Origin: Ceratorhiza oryzae-sativae
Taxonomy: Eukaryota > Basidiomycota > Agaricomycetes > Cantharellales > Ceratobasidiaceae
DNA: 64,000 bases
Assembly: GCA_030998015.1 (NCBI GenBank)
Contig: JARWMV010000012.1
Location: 248,001 to 312,000, forward strand
Reading direction: 5' to 3'
Under the pieces are notes generated by a model, which did not search any database, was not told where the DNA came from, and saw nothing but the letters and a program-made list of their open reading frames with translations. Positions 24,127 to 35,800 of this stretch are shown piece after piece (the first letter of the stretch is position 1; each line of letters starts with the position of its first letter). Made by a program: the position numbers and the translations under genes.

Positions 24127-24814
24127 ATGGGGTCTAGTTCAATCAATCAGGTACGGCCCGGTCGTAACGATGGTCACAGAACTTGCTGAGGGGCGGGTTG
24201 TAGACTGGCAAGAAACCTGTCGGACGTGCCGAGTACGACGAGCTGGTAGATCTGGTTCGGGTGAGTTGATTGAGGCTGCAAGTGTGGCAACATCGCTGAA
24301 GATTCAATAGCAAAACCTCAGAACGAGCGAGGTTGTGGCAGAACAGCAACGGGATATAATCCATCAGTTGGGTGGGATCAACAGTCGGCTGGAGCAGGAC
24401 GTAGTAGATCGTCAGTTCGAACTTCAACAACTCGAGCAGCAGATTGACCGAATGCGAGTTGAATTCCTACAACGTCGCAAGGCGTCTTCAACCCCTTCGG
24501 CGCCCCCTGTGATCCCTCGACGTGAGCGTTGACTGTTGCCACCTCATCGCCCACCTGCTTACTTGTTTACATTTCATGTAGCGCCGTCCAACATCAAAAT
24601 TGTGGGGCAGGTCCCAACTGGCGGCGTGGTGATTCCACCTATTCCAGACCGTCATCCGGTTCGACAATCAGCCGTCCCATCCTGGGTCGTAGTCCCGTCA
24701 CCGCCCCGTTCCTCGCCTACTATCTCGACTGCCTCGACAACGACAACGACTGAATCCGGTGATTACCTCAGGCGGGCTACTTCCAGATTGCCACCATATC
24801 GTCGGGCCTACTGA
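24127..24814 (+). CDS. small coiled-coil protein, unknown function
   Basis: Exons 24127-24150, 24204-24260, 24311-24521 and 24582-24814 join in frame to 174 residues, beginning MGSSSINQ. Residues of about 25-80 form a Gln/Glu/Leu-rich heptad pattern (EQQRDIIHQLGGINSRLEQD and on), a likely coiled coil. The rest is Pro/Ser/Thr-rich and basic at the end. There is no signal peptide or membrane segment. It lies between two zinc-finger paralogs in the same direction. No family is recognised; a partner or scaffold role is only a guess. Confidence 0.6.
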
Positions 24815-25780
24815 GCTGGCTGGTGGCGATTGTCGAAGCCAGCCTCGGCGTTCGTCGTCGCTCAAATTCGGTTACCGCTTCCGGTCGCTACTCGATTGAT
24901 CTTCTGGTTCTGCCTCTTTCTTCCGTGTTGGTTTCTTCTTTAATGCTTGGCGAACTTTTATACCCACCTTGGCGAAACCGCTACTACAGTTTTACGACAT
25001 TTGTTTCTCTGGATGCAGACGGGGAACAGCCGCTCCCAGACGATACCAATAAACCCAGCCATAATCATGCAACACCGGTTCCCGTTTGTTCCGGAAACAC
25101 ATCGAAAACTCGACTCCACCAAACCCACCCAATAGCCACACCGTGATCCCGTGTATCGCCTCCCAGTGTCAGCCTCGCGTGCCACGCCTCTACCCTCCAC
25201 CGTCCGACAGAGCATAGATCGATAAGCGTCGATGTGGACTTGACCAGCAACTTGCCAGCCCACCGGTACCAGAGTTGATAGAGCGTGGGAGTTGTAGGGG
25301 GTTCCGATTTCGAACTATGGCAGAGTGATTGGCGAGACGCGCAAGTCCTGGCAGCGAGAATAGGTCCCCTTGAATCGAAATGACTGCCTTGAGCTGGTGA
25401 GCGAGCCGATTTCCGCCGTTCTAGGTGTCTTCGGACCGACTCTTTATCCTTTTCATAGGCATCCGGCTGTGATGTAGTCGCCGGATAATTGAGAGTGCTT
25501 GAATGGCGGTCGCTGGTGATTGTATGGTGCAGTTGGCAAACCCTGTGAACCGGACTCCCGCTAATCATATGTAATATTTGAGAATATGAATCTAGCCTCG
25601 CACTGATTGATTCGAGAGGAGCTGTGCGCGGGCATGGCAGAAAGACGTCGAATGTGATGGAACAGTTAGGGTCCGAACTTTCCAGATGGTCCCCGAAACC
25701 GCCAGCATTTCAGCGAATGGGCAGAAAGATCTATGTGACTCGAGGCTGCGGGAGATGAACGTATCGGGCCTCGTGGCGGC
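24815..25780. other. intergenic upstream of Z2
   Basis: Open minus-strand readings (for example 25065-25568) have no domain and look like chance openings. Nothing else is supported. Confidence 0.35.
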
Positions 25781-25796
25781 TTACGTAACGCCAATC
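25781..25796 (+). promoter_or_regulatory. TTACGTAA palindrome and CCAAT box upstream of Z2
   Basis: TTACGTAA at 25781-25788 (a bZIP-type palindrome) is followed two bases later by CCAATC at 25791-25796. Z3 has the same pair in the same order at 30284-30300. The Z2 ATG at 25889 is 93 bp after the CCAAT box. Confidence 0.5.
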
Positions 25797-25888
25797 CTAC
25801 TACGATGCAGCTACATATGGGAGGACCCCCCCTAGCCACATCTCCCTCGCCGCATTTGCCACAGCGTATCGCGTATAACTTGCTCCCG

Positions 25889-27589
25889 ATGAAAGACGCC
25901 AACCACTTTCCCAGTGATTTGGACTACGGTCCAGACGACCTCTTTGAGGTAGACAAATATGCAGCAGGTATGGTGGTTCGAGCTTGGTCGTAGACAGTGG
26001 CTGATTACTTTGCGTAGCCGTCCTGGTTCCGGAATTTTTAAGCGACACACCGAACGTCTCCGACAACATACTGGGCCCCTTCAACAACGTGGAGCGCCCC
26101 TTCAACAATTCAGAAAGCGACAATACACCCGCCGGTAATGTTTGGTTGAGGTTGTATGTGCAACATGCTGACTCGAAACCAGTCACAGACACCCCGCTCC
26201 TCCGCAACAATGATAATCCAAACTCAAGCCTAGGGCCCCACAAGGGGTCCAAGTACCGGCCCGCTGGTGATATCCACACTGACTCCCGGGTAGTGCCACC
26301 GCCGCCACTCCCCGACAATCAATTGATTATATTCACAAATCCAACCCCCGAGGTGAGATCCCCCATCGCCCCGAGGACAACCCGTGTTGACTGCGTGATG
26401 TAGGACAATTATCTTGTCCCGTGCGCTACGATAGGTAAAGTCATACCATATATATTTTGCAAGAACAGAAGAGCTGACCAGATGTAGAGCGCTATTTTTC
26501 CGTCTCTGGAAACATTTACCACATCGATGGCTATGGGCTCATTCACCTCCATGAACGCCTCAACGACCATCCGTACGCCGACGTAAACCCAATTCCCGTG
26601 GCATTAGGCCAAATCGTCGTCATCGGGCTTTTGCCCTTCTTTGTAGATAAATCCGGAGGTTTCTACTCGATCGTCGACCGACCGGGTCATATTGAACCCA
26701 AGGCGGTTTTCGCCACCGCCTATGCTGCTCGCGCTCATACGAGCCTGGTTCAGAGCCCTGAAACGCCATCCTCTCCCGCCTACTCGGTTGGTGGGGCATC
26801 CTTCGATAGCGAATTCGGGAGCTCGATATACGCGTTGGGTATGTTTGGAGCCTTGTTCCTTGGGTTGCCACTGAATACTCCCGGTGATTTAGGACACGCA
26901 GATGTCTATACACCACTCTTCTCTCCCGACTCCAGCTGGCCCGAGTCGAGCGTTGAAACTGGGTCTTCGTTATTTATCGAGGTGGATGACGGCGGCCGTA
27001 CTACCCCAACGGCCACTCCCCCAGCGCCTCGAAACGATAACCCCGCCAAAGCGACTTGTGTCTCCCCCGTCGATAATTTGCTCATATCTCCCGCCACGAG
27101 TGGGTGTACTATCCCTAGCTCACCTCCCGTCAACTCGGGTATCCCCGCCCCCGAGACGAAAACAGCCACACGGGCTGAAATCGATCAGTACGTTTACCGG
27201 GTCAAGAAAAGCCGAGCCGGGCGGAGAAGTACTAGGGAGATTCAAGTCCCGATCGAGTGCCCGTGGTGCCAGTGGAAGAACAGCCGGGACCCACGCCCAT
27301 CTGAATTGAAAGTAGGTCGCTCTGGTTCGTCGTCGTCTCGCCTACTGACTTGGAATTGTGGGATTGAAGGAACACATGTATGCGCATCGTGGGCTAGGTG
27401 GTAAGTAACTTTGGGTGACTCGTTTTATTGGATTCGGGTTGACGGTGTTTGATAGAATTCCGCTGCGACGTGGAGGGCTGTAATCGCACTCTGAACAGAA
27501 AGGGTAACCTCAAACGGCACATGAATGAGGACCATGCCGACCTGGGCGACAACTGGGCCTCAAAGCGACCCAAGCGATCTCGTTCGTAA
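25889..27589 (+). CDS. Z2: two-finger C2H2 protein, second tandem paralog
   Basis: Eight exons: 25889-25967, 26018-26134, 26183-26352, 26404-26434, 26488-26838, 26893-27311, 27370-27400 and 27456-27589, giving 443 residues. The ATG at 25889 is preferred over 25805 because the latter is only 9 bp after the CCAAT box. The conserved block starts with ERYFSVSGNIYHIDG and goes on with FFVDKSGGFYSIVDRPGHIE. After a Ser/Pro-rich spacer a basic segment (YRVKKSRAGRRSTREIQ) leads into finger 1 (CPWC, 15 residues, HMYAH) and finger 2 (CDVEGC, HMNEDH). The gene ends in a basic tail (KRPKRSRS) that could act in nuclear import. Exon phases match Z1 and Z3. Probably a lineage-specific nucleic-acid-binding protein; targets unknown. 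It has no visible damage. Confidence 0.72.
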
Positions 27590-29259
27590 AGGGGATTTGT
27601 TCGAGTTTGATTTGTATATAGCATGTAGCGGTCTGAAACGATTGGTGTATTTTCTGTTCGTTCTGCTTATTGACTCAGTGTGAGGTTCGAGGCATGATCT
27701 ATAACTGCCAAGGTCGACAAGGTATCGGGTTGGACTGAGTGTGAGGTCGGAGGCCCAAGGTAAGAACCGACGCATTTGCGCTGTCCCATTGGCATAAGGA
27801 AAACCCCTGAGTGCGAATCAAGGTAAATTACCTACAATTTGCCTGTTTGCCAGCCCCCCAGGACCACGACGTGTTATTTACATAGTTTACCCATAGCTAA
27901 CCGGGCAAATCGAGAGAAATTTGCCTTGATCACATAGTCCCGGTGGTTATAGCGTGTAACCGGCTGGGTTTGCGTCACCAGGGCAAATTTTCCACCGCGT
28001 TTTTTTTTTCTCCTGACACCGGGCTGAGGAATAATAACACACGCGTCAGGATAAATACAAAGCAAGATCGACATCGATTTGCCGGCACATGACTATGGAG
28101 ACGCCAGATTGTCCGGAGCGGTCATAAGGTTAGATGTTTGATCGGCAACACACGTGGCCACCCAAGGCATGCGGAATAAACTGATTAAACAATTCCCACC
28201 CAAAGTAGCGTTAGAGCCGGAGGGTTCAAATAAACAGAAGCAAGCCATGGAGGAATGTCGAAGAACCCCAATCAAGACTAGGTGATGTCCGGAAGTCGAC
28301 GGGACACCAACCGCACGTCAGCATGGGTAGCTTTGGAAATGCGCGGGACATGCGAGCACTGGACAGGCTTCGGTTTTTGCCAGGACATTTCTATCCTGTG
28401 CCAGAAGGGTCCAGCACTGGATAGGACAATTTCCGCTATACATAGCTATACTGGCAGAGGTCAATCGTCCCCGTGATTAGACATAATTAACCCTGCAGCC
28501 AGAGGTTGTAGAAGCTAGAGAAAAATCCGAAAACGACATGTTTGCACATACTCCTGCTATAAAACCGACGAAAACAATCAATTGTATCGTTGAGTTAACG
28601 TGACTGACCAGGCTTGATTGTTGTATATGCTGCCGATATTCCTTGGAAATAGCGAAGCGTAGCCAGGTATAGGACTGTTCAGGGATTTACAAGCGTGGCA
28701 AAAATCTTGTCGCTTTGGGTGGATACGCCTCAACATCACAGGCTCAGCGATTACGGAGGTTAGCCCACGCGTTGAGCCCAGGGGTGACCGTTTGTGCTTT
28801 GATATAGCGCCCCCCCGTGAGGGGCAAGTGCGCACTTACACACGGTACAGCCCCAGCTGTGCCTATCTTATCTATTCTAGAATACAATTGACAATCTCAT
28901 TTGCTCTAATTGAATCCTGAATCCTTACGCCTGTTCACGAGGTACATGAGGCCTCGCGCTTTCGCCGATCTAGGGCAGCTCATTCTCAGATACATGAGTA
29001 CTTGGCAAGTTACTCTGCTCTCTAGGACTCGACCTCGCCAACTCGCCTTGCGCTCGACCACGCTCAGTTCTATGAACCTCGCGTCTTCTGAGGCGACTTG
29101 CTCCCGGAGTATGGGACCAGTCACGACTGCAACCTCCTACTTTGCCAGAAGTTGATTCGACGTCAAATGGCACACATGTGAATGAGACGAGCACTCATTT
29201 CGGCCCTGTATGCATTCTTAGCCAAAGTCCAGCTCGCTACTGAGGATTAGTCAGGCACC
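27590..29259. other. no gene recognised
   Basis: About 1.7 kb without a supportable exon. A ten-base T run occurs near 28000. Open stretches around 28.9-29.2 kb overlap on both strands and have no domain. Confidence 0.35.
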
Positions 29260-29339
29260 GGTTCTGCCTAAGCAGAATAAATGCCAGTAGTGCGTGCTAA
29301 TCTGAGCCACACGGACGTTAATTCTGCTTAGGCAGAACC
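29260..29339. repeat. 19-bp perfect inverted repeat
   Basis: GGTTCTGCCTAAGCAGAAT at 29260-29278 and its exact reverse complement at 29321-29339, with 42 bases between. Each arm is itself nearly palindromic (TTCTGC around the centre). This could be a very short fold-back element or a paired binding site. Confidence 0.85.
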
Positions 29340-30283
29340 AGGGCTCTAACTAGTCCCAACTAGCAATTTTGCTTTTTGGCAGAAATGGGCAGAGAGACGC
29401 ATATATGCAGACCTCAAGATTTACTATTCAGACCAATGTTCACTGTACTACGATACCAAGAGAATATCGATATAGCGGATATAGAAGGCATGCTGCCTCA
29501 CAAAGAGCAGATGTGACAAGCGACTGAGATTTGTCAGACCGTAGCCGATGTACTGAGAATTCGAGTACTACATGCTGCTCTGGCACTGGTAGTAACGCCG
29601 CGACATGAGATGCCTCGATTTCCCCCATCTGAATGAACCTGCGAGTATTATTTCAAATATGAAAGGCTAAAAGTTGGTCGATGCATTAGGGGATGTCCAC
29701 CCAGTACATTCTCATATGTTTACGTCGGCTTCGTTCGTATAGGCGTTCATTCGAGTAAAGTGAGTGAGACGTGGAGCATCATACTCAGTTCAGTGGAATT
29801 GACGAGGAAACGCAGCATCAAACGGCCCAACTCGCGTTCTTTGCGCTGGGTTACAAAGCGAGGGTATTGGCATACTGTCCCATACCCGCAAGCTCCAGGA
29901 ACCTGTTTATTACCAATGAACGATCCTCTAACAAGCTCGGATGGCATTGGCCAGAGGATTATTTGCCGAGCCGAGTCACGAAACAATGTCAGCAGAACTC
30001 ATAAGTCACAATAGGGCTTTCTTTGTTCGATTGGAATCTACCAAGATAGGTTTGAATACGCGGAACGTGGTTCTGTTCACTTCCAGATCGAGGTGGGATA
30101 CTCCCGGGAACGACCCCCGAAATTTGCGTTTTTCGCGAGCGGGGATACGCCCATGCAGAAAGCGTTGGACACAAAGCCGGGCCTGCATCGGTATTGGCAG
30201 GGGACCGTGTGTCAAACGACCAGAGTCTCGAGATGGCTGCGCATTCGCTCGCGTGGGGATGCAGGAATGACGCCGCATGTCGC

Positions 30284-30300
30284 TTACGTAACTGCCAATC
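30284..30300 (+). promoter_or_regulatory. TTACGTAA palindrome and CCAAT box upstream of Z3
   Basis: TTACGTAA at 30284-30291 and CCAATC at 30295-30300, as upstream of Z2. The Z3 ATG at 30399 is 99 bp after the CCAAT box. Confidence 0.5.
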
Positions 30301-30398
30301 ACCTCTCCCTGTTGTCTTCATATGGGGCAATCGGCTTGCCTGATCCCACCCCCCACCACGACTACCACAACCATCTCCGCCATACCACACACTCCAAC

Positions 30399-32093
30399 AT
30401 GTGCAACACATCCTACGCTGCCGATGACACGAGCAGACTGTTTGATTCTCCAGACGCACATGGTATTCTCGTCATTTCGTGCGCCTTGCCCGGATACTGA
30501 CCAGCTACAGTTATATTCACCCAAGACGTATTGAATAATACACAAACCACACTCGAAAACGGTGAGTTCGGAACGTTGGTGCACACGCGTGGCGCTCACT
30601 CACTGCTAGTTGCATCGTGCTCGCCACCTATGTGCTTCAACGTTCCGAACTCAAGCCCCCAAGTGCCCGTTGCATTCGACTGTCAAACCAGCTCCAGCCT
30701 CTACTTGCACGACCCCCGAGCCCTCCTACCGACCACAGCTTCGCCGCAGATCACCAACCAACTGATGGTACTAGATAATCGGACGCCCGACGTAAGTACA
30801 GCATTCCAGTCGGTTTCATCCAAAGGCTGACACATCTATACGTCGATTTAGGGCATCAACAATGATGTATATGTTGCCCAAGGTAATACCAGTCTCGCGC
30901 CTGCGCTGCCTCCATGCTAACGATCATCCAGAGAGATACTTCTCCGCCGGCGGAAGTATTTATAAGCTCGGCCGAGACTGGGTAATCACCCTCCATGAAA
31001 CGGTCACCGCCGGCCCGTTTCCGCCAACGCCTCTCGTGCCCGCCTCGCTTGGCCGGACCTTTTGCATCGGGCTGATATGCTTTTATGTGCACGAGGACGG
31101 CCGGCTATATACGGCCATCGATCACCCCGACCAACTCGGGCCGAAGATGGTCTATGATACCGCCGACGCAGCCTACATCGAGCTGTACCTCGCGCATTCT
31201 TCGACATTCCCTGTTTCCGTCAGCTCGGGCAATAGTGAGACCACAGATAGCCCCGAGTCCTCGCCAGGTATGCATACCACAGTTTTTTCTCCCAATATTG
31301 GAGAGTTTGCAGTGTTGCTCTGTTTTCTGAACTCTGGATGCTCCACTGTGGATACATGGTGGAGCGTCCCGAGTTCAGAAAAGAGAGCAAGATCGCAAAT
31401 TCTCTATTAGGCTGACTCTTGCTTTCTCTAGACCTCGGCTTTGATTATCTGTCGATGTCCCCCGTCTCGAGCGAATCCGGGGCATCCGAGTCGAGCGTGG
31501 AGTCTGACTTCTCGCAGGCGTCGCTATTCACCAGCGTGGGGGCAGGCGAGTGGACCCTCGATATGGACGCGATTCTAGAGGACATGCTCGCCAGCGAGTC
31601 GAAGCTCGGCCCAACCTCGACCCCACCCACGGCTCCGTCTAGTCCACCGGCGATCTGGGACGAAGCGACTCCAGCTCCAGCCAGGCTGACGGCGACCAAA
31701 ACCGAAATTGACGACTATGCCGAAGCTATCAAGTGCTTGCGGCTGAAACTCAAGGGTTCGCGAACGAGCCAGATCCAGGTGAAATGTCCCTGGTGTCCGT
31801 GGGCCAACAAGCGGGCTTCACATCCGTCCGAGCTCAAGGTTAGTTTGCTTGCCATTGCTTTTACATTATACTAACTCTGCCACGCAGGAACATATGTACG
31901 CACACCGCGGACTGAATGGTTAGTCGCACGACTTTGTTCGTGGGAGCGCGGGCTGATGATACCTTTATTAGAGTTCCGTTGTCCGGACAATAGCTGTAAG
32001 CATGTTTCGAATCGGCGTAGCAACTTGACTCGGCATGTAAATAAACATCATCCTGATTTGGCCCCCGAGTTCAAGGCGAGGCGCTTTAAGTGA
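30399..32093 (+). CDS. Z3: two-finger C2H2 protein, third tandem paralog
   Basis: Exons 30399-30462, 30511-30561, 30610-30791, 30852-30882, 30932-31267, 31432-31838, 31888-31918 and 31972-32093 join in frame to 407 residues. The block ERYFSAGGSIYKLGRD, with YVHEDGRLYTAIDHPDQLG, matches Z1 and Z2. Finger 1 is CPWC, 15 residues, HMYAH, and is split by the 31-nt exon 7. Finger 2 is CPDNSC with HVNKHH. Phases are the same as in Z2. The start at 30399 was chosen by the CCAAT spacing and frame; the open stretch extends further upstream. Introns 2 and 5 both have strong hairpins. Function unknown apart from likely nucleic-acid binding. Confidence 0.7.
30563..30653 (+). promoter_or_regulatory. 16-bp perfect stem pairing 5' splice site with downstream exon (Z3)
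   Basis: Bases 30563-30578 (from intron position +2) are the exact reverse complement of 30638-30653 in exon 3. A five-base extension (GCACA with TGTGC) lies beyond a two-base mismatch. This is the same place in the gene as the Z1 stem, with several base pairs changed on both sides. Confidence 0.8.
31301..31404 (+). repeat. 46-bp imperfect hairpin inside intron 5 of Z3
   Basis: Arms 31301-31346 and 31359-31404 agree at 39 of 46 positions, with a 12-base loop. They account for this intron being 164 nt when its counterparts in Z1 and Z2 are about 50 nt. This looks like a fold-back element inserted into the intron. The donor itself lies in a 12-base palindrome (GGTATGCATACC). Confidence 0.8.
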
Positions 32094-32857
32094 TTTGAAT
32101 CTTGATATGATGTAAACTAGTTGAATACCCGATCCGAATGTATCTACGATCTTTCAATGATATTTTTCTACGAATGACGGGATGAGGTCGTGCGTCGCAT
32201 GATTATGCGCGCGTGTTTGATAGGCACGGCGGTTCTGTCCTGGGATGGGGATGCGCCGCTTGGGTGGTTGAGGGGCACCTTAGACGACGAATTCAGGCAT
32301 AGTCGCTGGTTTTGGTGGACGGCGTCTGGGCGCGAGGCAAATTGCAACAGGGCTGAGCCTTGGGTGATGAAACAGTTTGCTTCCCACCCGGATTTCCAGA
32401 CCGGGCTTCAGCGGCGCCCCTGAGAGATGGTGCGACAGGCGCACACTCTAAGCGCTGGGTTCAGTCGACAAAATGGGCAGAGTATATATGGAAGCGGATT
32501 AATCAAGAAACGTGGTGCCACGGAATGTTCGTGGTGTAGACGAGAGATCTGATGGGGGGCTGTTCGATGATGATGATGATGATGATGAAATCTATAATTT
32601 GTATACCGCTAGCAGTCTCACAAAGAGCCAAGGCGCGGTCCCGGCAGAATCACGAAAGAAAAAACCGGGCAACACCCTGCACCGGGGGTACAGGGAAAGA
32701 GATTGTAGTGCTAGGAGCGAGTCAAGTCCGAGCGAGACGCCAGAGGCGAGTCACGTGGGGGAGGAGTAACATTATGGCAAGGCACAGAGAGCGCGGCGTC
32801 CGAGACACAAGGCGAAAGGAAGAGGAGAAGAGATAGAAGACGCCTGGAGCGTGAATT
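32094..32857. other. region between Z3 and the LINE 3' end
   Basis: Contains a GAT-repeat microsatellite at about 32564-32588 that, on the minus strand, lies downstream of the LINE and could be its simple-repeat tail. No gene is supported. Confidence 0.4.
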
Positions 32858-35800
32858 TTAACCGAACGGGTTGTTCTGTTTGGTGAAGGCATTTGTGTGT
32901 TCGAGGAAAACAATGAGTTTCTCGATGCCTTTGGTCGAGCCAAGAATCTCGGGGAGCGTGAGTACATCTCCGCGTTCTGTAACAGAGAGGTGATGGAAGT
33001 CAGCGTAGTTTGGGCACTCTAGGAGTATGTGTTCTCGAGTTTGGAGGCGTTCGCCGCATGGGCATGCCTTAATTTCATCTGGGACGAACCGGTCATAGTA
33101 TTCTCCCGTGAATGCGTGTCCTGTTAGGACTTGGGTGAGGCGTGAAAAAATAGGGCGAGTAGTATTGAGTAAGGTATTGCTGGGTTTGGTCGAGGGCGGG
33201 ATGCGGTCTGCGGGTGCGAAAGCGCCCCTGGGTTCGTGTGTCGACCAGTTTTCGAACCAGTCGTCTATGATTTTGGCTTTCGACTCTCGTCTGATGTTGG
33301 TCAGTGTTTTCAATCCGGTAATACTTCTTCTGTGAGATGAGGCTCGTTTGGCTAGTTTGTCAGCGAGGTCGTGGCCTCGAATGTCTTCGTGTGCTGGGCA
33401 GTATTGGATCGAGACGAAGTGTTCGGGATGGAGTCTATGAAGTTGAAAGTGTGATTTCGGATCGACATACAGGTTTTCTGGCCTGCTCTTGCGTGACCTT
33501 CTAGTGCTACTTCGATTGCTGAGGTGTTGTCGGAGAAGATGTGGATGTTTTTGGGTGGGTTCGGTTCGAACCTGGAGGTGATTTCGATGGCTGTTCTGAT
33601 TGCTACTTCTATGGCTTCGAGTTCGAGGTCCCAAGGTTCGACTCGATTCTTTACCTTTTGCGAGATAGAATGTATTCGTGTGGATTTGTGGAATATGGTT
33701 ACGCCTATCCCGGCTCCCATTAGATTTTCGCCGGGGTCGGTCCAGTGAGAAGCGTCCGTGTAACAAACTAGATGGTCAGCGTCGGTTTCCCAGCGGTCTA
33801 TTACCTGCTTGTGGATTTCTCTGAGCGTTGCTTTTGATGTGTGTCCATCGTATGGAGTTATTGAGATTCTGTTTCGGAGTTCCGGGTCGGTGTGAGCGCG
33901 TTTCCATGGCGGTAAGGTTAGGGGGTTGCATCGTTCGTTGAGGGGTGAATTGAATTTGGCGATTTCGTATAGTGTTGAGTAGTCTCGTTGTCGGATTGTT
34001 GGGTCTCGGTATGCTTCCAAGACCAATGGTCGTATTTTATTAGGGGGGTCTACTCGTTCGATTTCGCGAGGTAACCATCCAATGTCTAGTCGGTGTAGGA
34101 TCAAGTGGTTTTCGGGTAGTTTGCTGAGGCGTATGGCCGTTTGTCGGTTGATTTGATCGAGGATCAGATGTAGGGGAGGTGTTGATGTTATGATTTCGAG
34201 AGCTCGGACTGGAGTGGTTCTGAATGCGCCGCTGACCCATCTAAGGGCTTTGTTCTGTGTGAGGATGAGTGGGCGTATTAGTGTCTTTGAGTTGTTCCAC
34301 CACACTGGTGAAGCGTATGTGAGGATTGATCTGCAGCAGGCCATGTATAAGATGCGGAGGTTGTGTTGTCTCATACCTCTGACCGAATTGGCGAGGAGTT
34401 TGAGGCCTTGTAATGTTTTGTTGGCTTTACATGTCAGTCGGTTGATGTGATTTTTGAAGTTGAGGTTTCGGTCGAAGAAGACGCCTAGCCATCGAATTGT
34501 TTCTTGTGGTAGGACTGTGGCTTGGGTTCCGTCTCTGTTTGTGAGGGTGACCGCGGGTAACAATTCAAATGCGGTTCGCTTTCTGTAGGTGTAGTGTATT
34601 AGTTCTCTTTTGTCGCCTTCGTCGAATGCAATTCCGACGCTTGCGCCCCATGTATCGCATTTGCTGTAAGCTTGAGCTAGGGTGTGTGAGTTCGTGGTGT
34701 GAGATGGAGACGAGGTGAGTAGGAATCCATCGTCGACGTAGATAATAAGGAGGCATGGGGCCGGGATTGTCTTGTAGTTTCGGTGTGAGTACCTCTTTTC
34801 GTTTTCTATTTTAGCGCGTCTCTCAAAATCTTTTATAAGTGGTGCGGTGAGTATTCCAGATAGCGGAGGGGAGACCGAGGAACCTTGGGGTACGCCTGTT
34901 TTTATTGGTTTCATCTCATCTTTTATGCCATCGAGCAGGACAGTGGTATGTCGGTCAGATAAGAAGTGTTGCGTCCATTTGATGAGCGGGAGTGGGAGTC
35001 TGGACTCTCGCATTGTGTTGAGGAGGACTTTGTGTGAGATGTTGTCGAAAAAGCCTTTGATGTCGAAGCTGAGTGAGCTAGAGACCAGGCCGAGGTCAGC
35101 GGCGTTTTGTATGTCGTGTTTGACGATGAGGGCTGCGTCGGTTGTTGATCTAGAGGTCATACTGCCGAATTGGGATTTTGGGATGATGTCGTATTTCAAA
35201 CACAGGTGAGTGAGTCTGGCTGCGATAATTTTCTCAATTGCTTTGCCAAAGGTGCGCAATAGCTGAATGAATCTGTAAGCTTTGGGGATAGAATAATCTG
35301 GTTTACCGGGTTTTGCAAGCGCGACCGATATTGAAGAACGGTAGATGCGGGGGTGATAGCCTATTTTGACGCATGCTTGGGCGACTGCGTACATTTCGGA
35401 TGCTGCAGTGCCCCAAGCTAATTTGAGTATGAGGTATGGGATGCCGTCTGGGCCTGGGGCTGACGTCGATCGACTTGAGAAAATGGCTTTTTTGAGTTCG
35501 TGATACTTGAGTTGGGGCCATTCGTATTCGTTTGGTATGGGCGTGGTCAAATCAGGTTCGGCTACATCAGGTAGTTCTGGCGGGGGAGGAAATAAGCCCT
35601 GTCGTAAGACGTTGCACTTATCTTTGTGTTTGATGGCGGGTGGGAGTCCCGGGCCTTGGGACATGGGCGGGGACGGGTATGTGCGTGTGCCTGCACACCA
35701 TTTGTTGAGGTGCCATATGTTTCTATGAGTCGCTTCACTTGTGATCGTTTCTATCCATTCCTTTTTGGCTCTCTTTTGTTCTCGTCGCAGTAAATTCTTG

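Noticed and set aside
25805..25888. Earlier in-frame ATG for Z2
   Set aside because: It lies only 9 bp after the CCAAT box, while starts in Z1 and Z3 are 92-99 bp after it; ATG 25889 fits at 93 bp.
30322..30534. Open frame starting MGQSACL upstream of Z3
   Set aside because: It is in a different frame from the Z3 exons and would not splice into them.
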